Notes under the pieces: model-generated
What the model was told of the DNA's origin: nothing
What the model saw: only the letters and a program-made list of their open reading frames with translations
Databases searched by the model: none
NCBI GenBank assembly: GCA_963556695.1
Contig: CAUWAG010000020.1
Coordinates: forward strand, 992,001 to 1,056,000
Reading direction: 5' to 3'
Length of the DNA stretch: 64,000 nucleotides
DNA from: Anthostomella pinea
Lineage: Eukaryota; Ascomycota; Sordariomycetes; Xylariales; Xylariaceae
Translations under genes and position numbers: made by a program
Shown here: positions 9,590 through 20,818 of the stretch, piece by piece
Layout: every line of letters starts with the position of its first letter
How positions within the stretch are numbered: the first letter of the stretch is position 1

Positions 9590-9984
9590 ATGAAAGTTCT
9601 TTAAACCGATGTCCCTCTTGTGACTCTATTCGCACTTCTTACTTTGGCTGCTCCTTAAAAAGTCGCCAGAGGGGACAGGTGCGACGGTCTAAAGAACGAC
9701 GCAAGATGCGCTAAGATATGCCTCAAAGCTCATGGACCGCTCCCATGGTCAGATGCATACAACAATTGCCTCGGTCCCGACAGCCATGAATGCGATTCGT
9801 TGTACGCTCCTCAAGTCGCCAGAAGTGGGACTTTATAAAGAACTACGTGAAATGCTCCAACATATGTACGAAGAAATATGGATGGCTCTCCCCAGAATAC
9901 TATCATTGCCTCGGGGACGGCACTGAATGTGATTTCCTGTTCGATGGACCACAGTCGGAAGACACCCAGCCGTTATTAAGCTAG
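9590..9984 (+). pseudogene. Decayed tandem copy of the small secreted protein gene
   Basis: The sequence starts ATGAAAGTTCTT and aligns with the intact gene at 8621: both encode MK-L, then the VTLFAL-TLAAP signal-peptide end and the KVAR/QVAR junction. Two glutamine codons of the intact gene (CAA, fifth codon and the first after AAP) are TAA here, both C-to-T at CpA. After the signal region a cysteine module reads CAKICLKAHG...CLG...ECD. A second, partial module follows a repeated GCTCCTCAAGTCGCCAGA at about 9806 and reads CSNICTKKYG...CLG...ECD up to the stop at 9982-9984, in another frame. So the ancestral gene probably had two related cysteine modules, longer than the intact neighbour. The 3' flank (TTGGTGTCATCAACCGGGGG near 10070) also matches the intact copy near 8840. 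Confidence 0.75.
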
Positions 9985-11500
9985 GGGAGTACTCAGTCTC
10001 TCCATCCTCATTACAACCACTCTGCCACTCGCTTGGGAACACTCCCACCGCAAATGCCAATGAACGACTATTGGTGTCATCAACCGGGGGTAGTTTGAAC
10101 GTCTCAGTACATTTGTTATGGTAATAACCTACAGTAGGAAACTGACCAGATCATGATGAGAAGCATGTCCGTTGGCTGATACAAGTCGGCCAAGAGACAC
10201 TTCCAAAATCGGGAGAGGGCTGCCCGAATACCATGTATCAAGGACTAGGAATAGACACGGTATCTTGCTTGGGAAATTCGGTTCAATGCGGACGGTTGGG
10301 AAGCTCCAATCGAAACGAACAGCTCTCCGCTGATCTACCTATTTTAGCCAGCAGGTAAGTTACATGTATCTAAATACAATATCCGTGTTGGGTGAGCTGG
10401 GACATGACAGATGGACAGACAGACGTCTCACCGAAGAACTTTCTAATCCGGAGTCTTGGTGCAGGCAATGAAGTGATCTGATAGGACCAGACGGTTAGCC
10501 ACCGAATGCCAAGCATGCTTGCTGACTTACACCACGTACACCTTCGACGATCTCAACCGCAATTTGATGAATAGTCAATGGTTCAACAGAACAGACAGCA
10601 TGAGTAGGTAGAAGGGAGCAGAAGTGGCTTCGAAGAACTTGTCGATATACGGCGTCTTGCTAAGTAAGGCGCGCACGGTCTGGTGAGCAGCGGGAGCGGG
10701 AGGGGAAGACGGTACCGCGCAACTGGCTCATCGGTCTGACAGGTAGGTAGGTACCTGCATAATAACCTCACCATCAAAGTTATTTCTGTGCCTCGAGCGC
10801 TTGTAAAGTGAAAATACCTCAGCTGTATGTCAGTTTGTTGGGCTAAGTAACACAAGAGTGTTCGAGCCACCTTCCTCGTGCATGTCACTCACGAACGAGC
10901 CAGCCAGCCAGCCGGTCAGCCATTGCCGGCAAGGACCTCAGAGCGATGAGCTAGAGCAGCAGTCTTGAGCTTCAAGAATATGTAACATTGATCTTTTATT
11001 CAACCGTCCCCAACCCTCGTGGTCAAACTCCCTCACAAACCATGGTGACGCATCTCTAAAACGTTCTAGCCTCTAACATAAAAAGCCTGCGAGACACCAG
11101 TCTGGAGTATCCGACGAGCTGTAAGCAAAAGTAGGTACATAGGAAGGGAAAAACACCGCATGTAGCCCGGTTCCCAGCGAGTCGTTGCGAGCCGTGCCGT
11201 GCCGTGCCGTAAAATAAAGCAAATGATATCCATTTGCAGCAGCAAGGACTCCCACGTAAATGCAGCAACATTAATCTTCGTAATTCCTTCGAGGTTTCTT
11301 CATTCTTCATCGTGTCCCGTCTCCCTTTTCCATATCCAATCCCCATCTGCGTACAGCAGCTGTCATATGCAAGCCCCTTGTTGTTGTTGTTGTTGTTGTT
11401 GTATGACACAGAGATGTGACAGCAGACAAGCTTTATCAAGTCGGGGCCGACTAGTCGCTAGGTGCAGGACTGGGGCCTGTAGCTCCGAGAGTCGGTTCGT
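9985..11500. other. Intergenic, no gene recognised
   Basis: About 1.5 kb. The first 130 bp still match the downstream flank of the intact secreted-protein gene. Short direct repeats GAGCCAGCCAGCCAGCC near 10900 and GTGCCGTGCCGTGCCGT near 11193 are visible. Open frames are short and without features. Confidence 0.5.
11378..11401. repeat. (TTG)8 microsatellite
   Basis: Eight perfect TTG units, located just past the 3' end of the small minus-strand gene at 11501-11844. Confidence 0.95.
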
Positions 11501-11844
11501 CTAGTGGGACGACGAGGTGGATCCGGCGGAGGAGGAGGACGAAGACGAGGTAGCCGAGTCGGTGCGGCCAACTCCGGGTGCAGGTGATGAGGTTGCAGAG
11601 CGTGTGCGCTCACTGCTCGATCTGTCAGAGACGATGTTCTACTTGCCTTTGCCCTTGTCGTCAAAGCCAAGAGACCATTCCGATAAGCGGGATAGCCTTA
11701 GCATACTGCCAAGAGCCAAGGAGTGACTTACTATAAGGCTCTATTGCCATGGATCTGGCACTTCCATCGTCCGCCAGTCGTCTTGAGGGAAAAGGTGACG
11801 GGCTTGGTGGCCAAGACTTCGTCGATCTTCTGCTGGGAAGGCAT
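11501..11844 (-). CDS. Small two-exon protein, unknown function
   Basis: Exon 1 is 11732-11844 and exon 2 is 11501-11612. Exon 1 encodes MPSQQKIDEVLATKPVTFSL and continues with KTTGGRWKCQIHGNRALY. It ends at a consensus GTAAGT donor. The 119-nt intron has a CTGAC branch sequence and a CAG acceptor. Exon 2 encodes a serine/threonine-rich tail (ERTRSATSSPAP..., then a run of seven serines, ending SSSH). The total is 74 residues with matched phases. The compact, charged N-terminal half followed by a low-complexity tail suggests a small soluble protein. I do not recognise it. A nearer acceptor would give a 26-nt intron, which is too short for fungi, and another keeps the frame but yields a proline/arginine tail; I prefer the model with the branch site. 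Confidence 0.6.
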
Positions 11845-13868
11845 CTTGGCAAGGTGTGTGTATTGTGGGTTTGACGGGAGTAGTCAAGATTTGGTATGTG
11901 TGTAGTAGGGCTTGGTAGAAGCTTGTAGAGTGGAGATTGGCCTGGTTGGTGAAGAGTGACAGAGAAGAAGAAGAAGAATTGCGAAACCTGAGAAGAAGAA
12001 AGATCGATGAGATGTACGGCGAGAGAGAGGCCGATATATATGCGATACCCTCTTCCTTCAAAGCCGGCGGAAACCCCAACCTACAGCCCTTGGCCCCCTT
12101 GGACCTGTACTCCGGTCTAGCCAGTAATCATCACTGCAATGCGGTATTTTATCGAAAGCCAGACCAGCCATGCCCGTTCGGAGATATCTGGTGGGTTCAA
12201 TGTTTTGGTGGGTAATAGAGTTCCCATAGGTACGTGCCGAGACCGACGTGAACCCAAGGAGGACAGCTGTCCGGCTCTCCCAGTCCCAACCAACGTGTTC
12301 GGGGGCATCATTGCCCGCCGCCTAGCATTCACTCATTCGGTTCCGGAATAGATACAGACTACCCTCGGTGCCCACTGCTGTAGGTGTTCGCACTTGCAAG
12401 TTGCCCACCGGACCCCTGAGCATGACGAAGCGCGGTGAAGGTTGGGGCTCCCTGGAATCTTAGCGCCACGCACCACATCCCGTCAGGGCAAGGGCCTACA
12501 TGATGCAGGGCCGGCTCGGTGCTGCTGCTGGGGAAGGCGAGGGGCGTCCTGGGGCGTTGCAGGACGTGTCAAGTTGTCAACTGCGTGTGTCCCAGAGCCC
12601 CAGAATAGTCGAGATAGAGAAGCGGGCCTTCCGGCTCGCCCTCGGCCGATTTATTACTGGCGACCACCGCAATACGTGTCCAGTTTAGGTATCGCTGGAT
12701 AGGTACAGTGGTGTACCTGGTGATACAACAAAGGAAAGCATTGAACCTCCGGACGTACTCTGGTAGGGGGGCTTCGATCGCGCTTGCAAAATACGGTGCC
12801 CGTACAAGGCTTGTTGTGCTGGGTCTCCCGGAGACATGTAAAGCTGCCGATAACGGAAGTGAAAGACCGCATGTGCCTCACAGCCTCACAGCTGGAAGTT
12901 CCGGTTCGTCAATGAAGCTTCGATGGCTTCTAGAAGGATGCAAAAACCGCCACCTGAGGGAATATTCGTGACCGATCTGAGAAGCCGAAACATGACAGAC
13001 AAGGTTCTCCGTACCCAGAGTTCGACCGAAGAGTTCTGATTGGGCGGTCTCAATATGCTGGTGGAGGCTCGGGGATTCTCAACCCCCCTGTGCTGCCCCG
13101 GTCTCGGTATTCCCATCCATCACTCCAGGGTATTGCCGGCCACCGACGGGCCTCTCGCGAAGTTCGGCACCAGCGAGCCGATGTCTCCGTGTCGTGGCCA
13201 GCATGGATATCAAGCTTGATAAGCATTTCTCCACGGCGTCAGAAAGGCACTCTTTCTCGCCTCACCCGCTAGGAGAGGGGCAGTTCCCGATCTGTACTCC
13301 GAGCCACATCGACGTCATGGCCTGGAATGCGCGCCTTGCTTCTATTCTGAAAATAACCGATACTTTCCAAGTAGTGTCGTCAAGTCCGCCCGCAAGAGGA
13401 CCCCAGACATGGGAGTTAGCAACGACAGCAGCCTCTTCCAGAAGCCAGAAGTTTCTAATCGTGTGTCAATATCCTACAGTACATATGTACAGGTATCTTC
13501 TATAAAGGTCACAATGCCCTCCTCTGGCAACTGCCCCATCAAGCGTCAAGCCGACTCCCGCGAAACCTCGCCATCCACATCGAAAAGGACCAGACCTCGC
13601 CCGCTCCACTAGCCCCAAGGTAGACCGCCAGTCGCAGACACACGCCAAAGCATCCCAAGGATCGTGACTCGTAAAATAGCTATCTTACAACCCGTCAAGC
13701 TACTAAAAATGATTAGCCAGACTACTACTCCGCAATCTGCGAGCTCGAACCATAACCATGCTGCCGGGTGATCTCGTCAGGGAGTCGTGGGATGGAGAAG
13801 GCGCGGCCCTTTCTATTGGAGACCCAGATCGTCTTCTGCCCACCACCTGGCGTCCGGCGATCGGCCGC
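11845..13868. other. Intergenic, 2 kb, no gene supported
   Basis: Upstream of the small minus-strand gene and downstream of sec5. Several 60-112-codon frames exist on both strands but none shows a domain, signal peptide or credible splice structure. A short frame MPSSGNCPIKRQADSRET at 13514 has a serine/arginine look but only 32 codons. Confidence 0.5.
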
Positions 13869-16800
13869 CTAACCCGTCGCCGTGCGCTCCAGACCGGTCT
13901 GTATCCGCCGCGGTCTCTTGAAGCACGCGAACTGGCTTCGGGATCGGTCTCGGAGCTTCTTAAGCACCTCCCGCATCCCAGGAAGCTCGTTTTGGAGTTG
14001 GGTGCGCGCCTGGTCGTCCGTCTTCGAGTCCAACATCGAATAAATCTCGCCCTGGACCGCCGAGGCTCGCTCTGTAGTGTACTGGCTCAGGGTCTGGGCT
14101 ACGAACTCGACATCCAGCGTTGCTTGCATGAGTGTGTCAAGATCGAACTTCGGTCGAGACCTGAACGCCTCAAGAAGCTCGCGACTCGCTTGTTCAAGGA
14201 GGTATGAGAGGACCTGGCTTGTGAGGCTAGGTGCCGTAGTCGAGACCTGGGTGTGGACAAGTACAAGAGACAGGAGAGCCTCATATACGTAAGGCTTGAC
14301 CTCGGTAGGTTTGGCTGATGCCCAATCGGGGTCGGCCAGACCAGTGCGGATGATCTTTCGTAGAGCCTCAACCGACGGTCGCGTATATGTCTGGAAAAGT
14401 CGGGCGTCGATTTGGCCAAGGGCATCTTTGATTTTCTGGGATTCACCTGTGAGTTTGACTGAGAATGCATTCTCGAACTGGCTGTTCAAGTTAGGAACAA
14501 CCTGGGAACGTAACGCCTGCAGGTTGCTGAGGGTTAGGAGCATGCGGACATTCTAGTGGACTCGTTAGCCATCTTCTGCTTCCTTCGGGGAACAAGACCT
14601 ACTCGGTCACCGGCATCAACAGTCTCCTTGCCAACGGCTAACGAGGCTCTGTCATTTCCAGAGCTCATCGGGGCATCCAAGTCGGTGGTCCACTCGTCGG
14701 CTTCTCTTTTGACTGCCCTTTCTGCATTCTCGACCATTCCGCTGAGGGCTCTGTACAGCGTTGTGACGTATTGGCTCTTAACCATCTGCAACAGCTTGGT
14801 CGGCGGTGCAAGGACGATATCCGCAGCGCCCGGCTTGGCCATCGCCTCCGAGATGTACAGGATCTTCTGCATCCCAACGAGTAAGGCGCCTTCGAAAGCA
14901 GCAAAGCTTGCCGGCATGCGCGTGACATCTCCCATCTCTTTAGAACGCTTCCAGTCCTCGACATACTTAATATTCTCGGCGTCACTGTTCCATGCAGCAC
15001 AAAGTGCCGACACGCATCTTTCACGTGCAGCTCCGACCAAGGTCTTCAACATCTCCAATTGCTTCGTGTCGCCTTGGCTCACAGGGGCTACACTGGCCAT
15101 CTCGGACGCCCCAGAACCGACCAAGGCCAGCATTTTGGACAGGTAGTAGACGCCACTGACAGAATTGGAAGCTGGCGGCCAGAACGCGAACTTTTCCCAC
15201 GACTCGCCTCGTTTAGGGGAGGGCGGAGGAAGGTTATTAGCATCGAAATTGAACCGGGGATCTCTTGCGTTTGTAGGTGACAACTGCGCTGACATAGGCG
15301 TGCCGGGTGAGGGAGGCAAGGGCGAAAATAGAAGCGAGACATCCTCGGGCGGAGCGCCAGCGATGAATTCAAACACATGAGCTCGGATCATATCGACGAG
15401 CTCGATGGTGCCTTTCCGGAGATCAAGCGTACCTTGCTGAGAGAGGCGGTGGTGATCACGCGACTCGTTGTTGTAGCCCGTCGGTAAGGACTTCTGCGCC
15501 TTGCCGTCGATGAAGTTCTCGACGGTCTGCCAAAACTCCATGACCTCACCCAAGACCCCTTGGGCAGATAGGAGACTCGTCAAGAAGGTGAGCATCTTCT
15601 CCCATAGCTCAATGACGTCAGGAGAGTCCATTCCGTCAGGCTTGGTCTCGACTGAATGCCGCGTAAGGACTCTCAAATGCGATGCCACCGTCTGGGGTGA
15701 CGGTTTCTCGGCATTAGCAAGCCGACGCCTGAGCACTTCGATCTCGACCTTTGCCCGGTCTCCCATCAGTGAGATTTTGCCCTTCAAGTAGTCGTATCTA
15801 CTCAAAAGCCACACCCAGATTGGGTTGTCCTCGACACCAAGCTCCAGTAGTAAGCCGATGAGTTCCATGTGTTGATCCTGAGGCGGCCCAGCGAAGGTTT
15901 CTGCTTTCGATACGGTGTTGTGAAGTAACGTTAGCCTTCTCCACACATCTCGCTTGAATAGCTGCATCTGGTCCTCAACATCGTACCACATGCGAGCTGC
16001 AATCAGGATCTGGTACGTTTGTATTTCACTGGGCGGAGTCGACCCTAGAGCTTGAACGAGCTTTCGCGTGTCGTCTGCGAACTTTCTGGCCCGACCATAC
16101 TCTTCCACTAGGGCGTCGTAGTCCTTCCGCTTGATGCTATCCGCTATATTGGAGCTTGCTTCGATATAGTCTTTATAGCGGTCAAGTGACGTAGAAACAA
16201 TCTTCAGGTTCTCCTCTTTCTGCCGGCCACCTAGGGCTGGGCCCCAAACATCCTCAGCCTTTGCGGAAACGTCGAGCAAGGGGCCCTTGATGCCCATGAC
16301 GCCGTAGTCACTCTCCTTTATGAGCGCGTTCTTTTTTCTGCTGTCACTTATGACTGGCAAGGTCAACGGGCTCGCGCCGAGCGCCGCACCACTTCCACTG
16401 CCCCTGAAGCTGCCCCGGCTGGTGTGTCGGGAATGCGCACGAGCGCGAGCTGGCGATGGCGGCTCAGCCCCGCGATACTTCATTTCCTTGTAGACATTGT
16501 CGATAGTTGACTTGGCGCGCACGAATCTCTCGAAGTTGGATTCGACTAGGACCTTTAAGGATGCCGACTTCTGGTCAATGGATTTCGACAGGACGTCCAG
16601 GCCGCTTAGAAGGGACTCGGTGTCGGCAGTAGCGTGCATCTGGGATAGGTATAAGGCGGGCGAGAAGCTTGTCGAGGATAGCAAGAAACGATTCCCTGTA
16701 TATATCCAATGAGTTCATGACATTGACTGCAAGTAGAAGTAGCATACGTAAACGTATATCATCTTGGAGGGGCACTCCAAGCTGCCTCAAGGATCGCACC

Positions 16801-17078
16801 ACGCTTTCGGAGGTGCCCAATGGATCGGGTTCGTCCTTCTGAACCAAGTTGCTAATTCCACTGGCGGACTTTTCGGATCCTACCACCACACTGGACCTGT
16901 TGCTAACAGCTCGCTCGAGGGCCTGGTATCGTGACTTTCTGCGGTTCAGCTTCTGCTTCTTTTGCTCCTTTTCTTCATCGGAGTCGTCGCTCTGGTCGTT
17001 CTTCTCGGCTGGCCAGGTTGTAGGATACAGAGTAGACAGCCCGTAGAACTCCAGCACGTTCCTGTCGAAGTCGGCCAT
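13869..17078 (-). CDS. sec5: Exocyst complex component Sec5
   Basis: Exons 16748-17078, 14603-16695 and 13869-14552; introns of 52 and 50 nt, the second with a perfect GCTAAC branch site. The product has 1035 residues. It begins MADFDRNVLEFYGLSTLYP, the conserved fungal Sec5 start, followed by a charged acidic/lysine stretch (about 28-50). The family hallmark spans the first junction: RNRFLLSSTSFSPALYLSQ, then KSASLKVLVESNFERFVRAK. The rest is helical-rod sequence as in other exocyst subunits, with a serine/glycine-rich loop near residues 190-220 and a basic end with SRSQFACFKRPRR. Sec5 is part of the octameric tethering complex that docks secretory vesicles at the plasma membrane, at hyphal tips in moulds. 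It is divergent to idh1 across an 870-bp shared upstream region. Upstream in-frame TTG at 17162 is not used as start. Confidence 0.95.
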
Positions 17079-17945
17079 GACTGCGTACAGCCGGCTTCGC
17101 CCACGTGATTGTAGCCAACGGTCGGGTACTGACGACGTCGCCCATGCGACGACAAGCTGCAAAGCCCTGCTGTTCCTGGTGTTCTCAGTTGACCCTCATT
17201 CCCCTTTTTCCCTTAGCGGTCGGTATTGCTTTCGGATCGAGTCGGCAAGTTGGGAATCTTGAAGGTGCGGGAGCTTGAAGGTGGGAGGTTATGGGTGAAA
17301 GGTACGTACTTCTGGACCCTTCATCAATTGAATGAATACATGAGAAATGTGGGTCTTGATTTGGTCTCGTTCCAACTGTGTGCAGCCCTTCATCGTACTT
17401 TCAAACCACCTCACAACATCGTCACCACGAACAGCGTAACCGTTTATTGTTAGCACCAGCAGCTATATCATTGGTAGCTTCGTCAATGCGTTCAATGAAA
17501 TCCTACCAGAAGGACATGTCCTGACCATGAACTAGACCTGGAAGCGGTATCTGTACGATGTCCTGCAGGTGCTGAAACATGTTCAAAGTTGGCAGTTGGG
17601 GTGTTGAATCCAAGGAAGCTAGAAACGACAAAACCGCGGTTGGAGGTTCGCCCCGATAGGTACATAATGGCGGTTCGTGTCTCATCAGTCCCGAGGTCGT
17701 AGCGGCGGGTGAGGCTGGGTGGCTGCAGGCTGCAGCGCTGGAGGTCCGCCGGGTGTCTGGAGTGTGGGCTGCAGGCTGCTATCAGATGCAAACTTGGCCC
17801 ATCCGCCTGCCCGATCCCTCCCGAGCCAGCAAAACAACACTCCCGCGAAAATCCCCACGCCAGCCTCTTCTGCGACAGCTCTTCTCCTAGGTACTTCACA
17901 TACCCTAGAGCCGTCTATCACGAGCGCTCGCTATTATCCTCGATC
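17079..17945. promoter_or_regulatory. Divergent promoter region sec5 / idh1
   Basis: An 867-bp interval between the two start codons. It contains a GCTGCAGGCTGCAG / GGGCTGCAGGCTGCT repeated word near 17720-17785 close to idh1. I do not identify named operators. Confidence 0.5.
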
Positions 17946-19418
17946 ATGCTGAGTCTCCGAGCGGTCGCTGCGCCCATGCGGCGCCAATGCCTTGCAACAG
18001 CCCCCCGAGCCGTCGCAACCCTATCCTTCCAGGTGAGCGAGTGCCCTGCGCGAGCTTTACGGCGCGATTAGTTGCTGACCCATTCGGCGAACGCAGAACC
18101 AACGATACTACTCCGCAGCCTCGAGCAAGGTCGCCAAGTTCAACGGTGTGAAAGATGCCAGTGTACGTGTAACCCCAACCCCCGATTCATCCGTGGTGCA
18201 GGTCCTGCCGAAACGAAACAAAATCACTCAAGCTCGGCTGTCGCTCGCGAAACCTGGAGCACGCACTCGAGATCCAGTAGTCCGAGACTGACAAGGCGCA
18301 TAATAGGGCAACTTCCCAGTCAGTATAATTGAGGGTGACGGTATTGGTCCCGAGATCTCTCAAGCAGTCAAGGATATCTTCAAGGCTGCCGGTGTTAGTT
18401 TACAAGCTCCCCCAGGGCACTTCATACGCAATACTGAACGCTACCTAGACGCCCATCAGCTGGGAACCCGTCGATGTCACACCCACTCTGGTAAATGGAA
18501 AGACTAGCATTCCCGCCGACACTATCGAAAGCATCCAGAGAAACAAGGTCGCCTTGAAGGGTCCCCTTGCCGTAGGTCAACTTGGAAGTCGATACATCAC
18601 GAGAAAGCCTGCTGAACACATACCAGACACCCGTCGGCAAGGGCCATGTCTCCCTTAACCTGACCCTCCGAAGAACCTTTAACCTATTCGCCAATCTGCG
18701 ACCATGCCGATCCGTTGCTGGCTACAAGACCCCTTACGATAACGTCGACACCGTCCTGATCCGAGAGAACACCGAAGGTGAATACTCAGGCATTGAGCAC
18801 GTTGTGGTGGACGGTGTTGTTCAGAGCATCAAGCTCATCACCCGAGAGGCCAGCGAGCGCGTTCTGCGGTTTGCTTTCCAGCAAGCTGAGGAGATTGGCC
18901 GCAAGAAGGTTCGCGTCGTGCACAAGGCCACCATCATGAAGATGTCGGACGGCCTGTTCCTCAAGGTCGCCAGAGATGTGGCCAAGGACTACCCCAACAT
19001 CGAATTCGACGCCGAGTTGCTGGACAACACCTGCCTGAAGATGGTTACCGACCCGGTGCCATACAACGACAAGGTCCTTGTCATGCCCAATCTGTATGGT
19101 GACATTCTCTCGGATATGTGCGCTGGTCTGATCGGTGGACTGGGTCTCACGCCCTCGGGCAACATTGGTGACGAGTGCTCCATCTTCGAAGCCGTCCACG
19201 GATCCGCCCCTGATATCGCTGGCAAGGGCTTGGCCAACCCTACTGCCCTCCTCCTCAGCTCCATGATGATGTTGAGACACATGGGCTTGAACGACTACGC
19301 CAACAGAATCGAGAAGGCCGCATTTGATACCCTCGCCGAAGGAAAGGCCTTGACCGGTGACCTTGGTGGAAAGGCCAAGACGCACGAGTTCGCCGCTGCC
19401 ATAATCTCCAAACTGTAG
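17946..19418 (+). CDS. idh1: NAD-dependent isocitrate dehydrogenase subunit 1, mitochondrial
   Basis: Five exons: 17946-18032, 18097-18162, 18307-18393, 18449-18571 and 18627-19418, giving 384 residues. The N-terminus ([22 protein letters not shown]) is a basic, acid-free mitochondrial presequence. The isopropylmalate/isocitrate dehydrogenase fold follows: [10 protein letters not shown] (near 56), [16 protein letters not shown], then the family signature [19 protein letters not shown] (near 295). Length equals the usual regulatory subunit Idh1. With Idh2 it forms the octamer that converts isocitrate to 2-oxoglutarate in the TCA cycle and binds AMP and citrate. The first four exons are short, typical of Pezizomycotina, and every junction keeps phase. 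Introns show CTGAC/CTGAAC branch words. Confidence 0.97.
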
Positions 19419-20818
19419 ATACCTCCTTTACCTCACCGACAACCCCCCATAATGCATCCCCTAGATGGCAGCTAGCCTAGGCGGTAGTAGACTGTACGAC
19501 AATAGGATAGGAACGAATTGCATGATTAAGCTCCCAATGCACGTGGAACAAAATCAGTCTGGAGAAGCCGACGAACATGACGAATGACCGTGACTGGACG
19601 GACATCTTGCGATTACTTCAGGTGCTTATGGAAGTTATTATGTCAAATGCTTGGTTCTTGTAGCAGGCCTGACACACCACATAATTATTCCCAGACCTCA
19701 ATTTAGCCTTTCGACGTCTGGTAGGACAGCGAGAACGAGAGCCTGTTCAAGCTCTAGGGGCACTACATACGTACAGCCCTACAACCTATAACCTACAACT
19801 TACGATAGCCTGTCTATGATTTACAAGTATCAAGTTATTTTGTTTTGTGACCGCAGGCCATTCAGATATGGCGGGACCGGAGGTCCAGTCAGTAACAAGT
19901 AAGAAGAGTAAAGAGTTCAAAGGCCACACCCTCAAGCCTGAACAGTGACTGATCACGGGTATACACCTCGGTTACTGACTGGAGTATTCCTGCGTGCCTC
20001 TTTTACTGTGTTTATTGGGTCTGCGTTGTGTCTACCTAGGTACTGTACTTCAAGAGCAGCACCTGTATCGGCGCAAGATGTATGTAGAGCCGGTTCGCGC
20101 AGCAGGACATTTCGATATCAAATGCTGAAACGACGACCATGCTGAAGTCCCTCCGAATAAACGTGCGCGCCAGACAGTCGATCAGCTCATTCATTAGCTA
20201 CTCGTTGATCGATCAGAGGCCTCATCGGTCATGCAGAAATGGCATTTGTACGCGTAGATTAAGTCGGAGCATCTTATCAAGCAAGGGATGGCATTTTCAG
20301 AGCATATTTGTACATTTTTGCTACGTAGAGCTGCCGATGAAATGGCAACGCTTGAGCAAATGATTTAACAGTTTAACCTCCAACGCCTGGCAGCAAGCAA
20401 CGAACGCGTCCCTGGGGTATAGTTTGGTTTGTGAACCAGCGATCAGTTCCATCTTCATCGCAAAACGCCGATTTTGCAAAGCAGATGCCGCACATCAAGT
20501 GTCGTGAGACCTTCCTTTTCCCTGGATTCCGCCGATTTTCCATATCGTCCTCGGCCAAAATTCTTTGTTTATCCGATGCCGCAATTTCGTGCCAGAATCT
20601 ACACTCAATTCCTTGCACGAAACTTATTTTTTTGTGATTTTCAGACGTGCGTCACGCCAATCAAAGTCAACCCATTTACGATTGTCCATGTGGCATCCAA
20701 ATCTGATGAAGAGCTCCAGAGAGCTCCAGACAATACGTCCATGACGAGATCAGAAACTTCCCAAACACCAACGAGCAGAAATAGACGTCGTGAGAGTATA
20801 CGTACGCCGTAGCGTGAC
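19419..20818. other. Convergent intergenic region
   Basis: About 1.4 kb between the 3' ends of idh1 and the zinc-cluster factor. No gene recognised; the frames present are short. Possible 3' UTRs of both genes. Confidence 0.5.

Noticed and set aside
11706..11731. 26-nt intron in the small gene, giving a different C-terminus
   Set aside because: Too short for fungal splicing and without a branch site; the 119-nt intron has CTGAC and CAG.
13194..13505. 103-codon plus frame between the small gene and sec5
   Set aside because: No homology that I recognise, no low-complexity or targeting signal and several competing frames in the same DNA.
18786..19385. 199-codon minus frame in idh1
   Set aside because: Antisense of highly conserved IDH codons.
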